DNA from: Tomocerus qinae
Taxonomy: Eukaryota; Arthropoda; Collembola; Entomobryomorpha; Tomoceridae
DNA: 64,000 nt
Direction: 5' to 3'
Assembly (NCBI GenBank): GCA_020055645.1
Contig: CM034546.1
Location: 82,026,001 to 82,090,000 of the forward strand
In this document: positions 63,867 to 64,000 of the stretch, in pieces
Position numbering within the stretch: the first letter of the stretch is position 1
Layout of the letters: each line of letters opens with the position of its first letter
The notes under the pieces: model-generated
Database searches by the model: none
What the model saw: only the letters and a program-made list of their open reading frames with translations
Told to the model about the DNA's origin: nothing
Made by a program: the position numbers and the translations under genes

Positions 63867-64000
63867 TGTTTGAGCCCTACTGTCAACTACCCGTCGTCAG
63901 CGGTCACTCAGAATGTGTCTGGATGATCGTGTATGGAATTGATGTTAAAAATGATACTTTGCAATAATTATGCTTGGTAATATTACTAAAATCAAAGCGT
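63867..64000 (-). repeat. BEL/Pao 5' LTR, partial
   Basis: Starts (plus strand) TGTTTGAGCCCTACTG and is cut by the window end. One difference from 59900-60033 (GGTCAC against GGACAC). Confidence 0.88.

Larger units (their letters stand above)
59900..64000 (-). mobile_element. Decayed BEL/Pao retroelement, runs off the right edge
   Basis: The sequence at 59900 (TGTTTGAGCCCTACTGTCAA) recurs at 63867; the first 134 bp of the two LTRs differ at one position by eye. Between them, on the minus strand, are a gag start, RT, RNase H and integrase of BEL/Pao type, with gag-RT deletion, frame breaks and stops. The far end of the 5' LTR is outside the window. Near-identical LTRs and a broken interior suggest that a defective copy was mobilised recently or that the pol lesions are older than the last transposition. 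Confidence 0.88.

Overview
The window is AT-rich, intron-bearing eukaryotic DNA, most likely from an arthropod. The evidence is spliceosomal GT/AG introns, a reprolysin-type secreted metalloprotease, and a load of Ty3/gypsy, BEL/Pao, LINE, MULE, hAT-like and SINE elements. I cannot place it more finely. Host coding DNA is sparse: a metallophosphatase (5'-nucleotidase-like) gene on the minus strand between 24377 and 11431, with a first exon of six codons and an 11-kb intron packed with repeats, and a single-exon M12B metalloprotease-like gene at 55937-57427 (minus) that lacks the catalytic glutamate. Most of the rest is mobile or tandemly repeated DNA.

Layout. 1-24 kb: repeats and small DNA transposons. 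Several can be delimited by target-site duplications (TSDs): a 925-bp MULE remnant (9-bp TSD) inside an 8-bp-TSD element, a second copy of that 8-bp-TSD element, a 751-bp hAT MITE, several fold-back elements, and palindromic-unit minisatellites. 24.6-29.6 kb: a 4,961-bp Foldback-like element with a perfect 9-bp TSD, whose long inverted arms are minisatellites and whose interior is a 5'-LTR-gag-pol piece of a gypsy retrotransposon. 29.6-49.4 kb: an AT-rich minisatellite split by a giant LTR retroelement. 51-55.6 kb: a fold-back element, then a LINE fragment split by a TIR element that itself carries a tRNA-derived SINE. 55.9-59.9 kb: the metalloprotease gene and three adjoining minisatellites. 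59.9 kb to the window end: a decayed BEL/Pao element running off the right edge.

The outstanding feature is the giant LTR element at 29812-48571: 18,760 bp, two 725-bp LTRs differing at 3 positions by eye, and a 4-bp TSD (CTAA). It has gag, a -1 frameshift heptamer (TTTAAAC), pol (protease, a dUTPase-like segment, RT, RNase H, integrase, and a roughly 370-residue C-terminal extension), a splice acceptor directly before an env-like gene with a furin-type site, and then an unusual accessory module. The module is one short and one slightly longer predicted membrane protein, a 153-residue protein, and three consecutive 328-369-residue proteins that look like tandem paralogues of each other. Neighbouring ORFs are almost contiguous, twice with the junction TAAnATG, which suggests coupled translation. 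A 5'-truncated LINE sits in antisense in its 3' part with a 14-bp TSD; without it the element is still about 16.4 kb. This copy carries lesions (a TGA upstream of protease, loss of the RNase H TDxS segment, a frame break in env), so it is young but probably not autonomous. I recognise none of the accessory proteins, and this cassette is the best candidate for an undescribed system.
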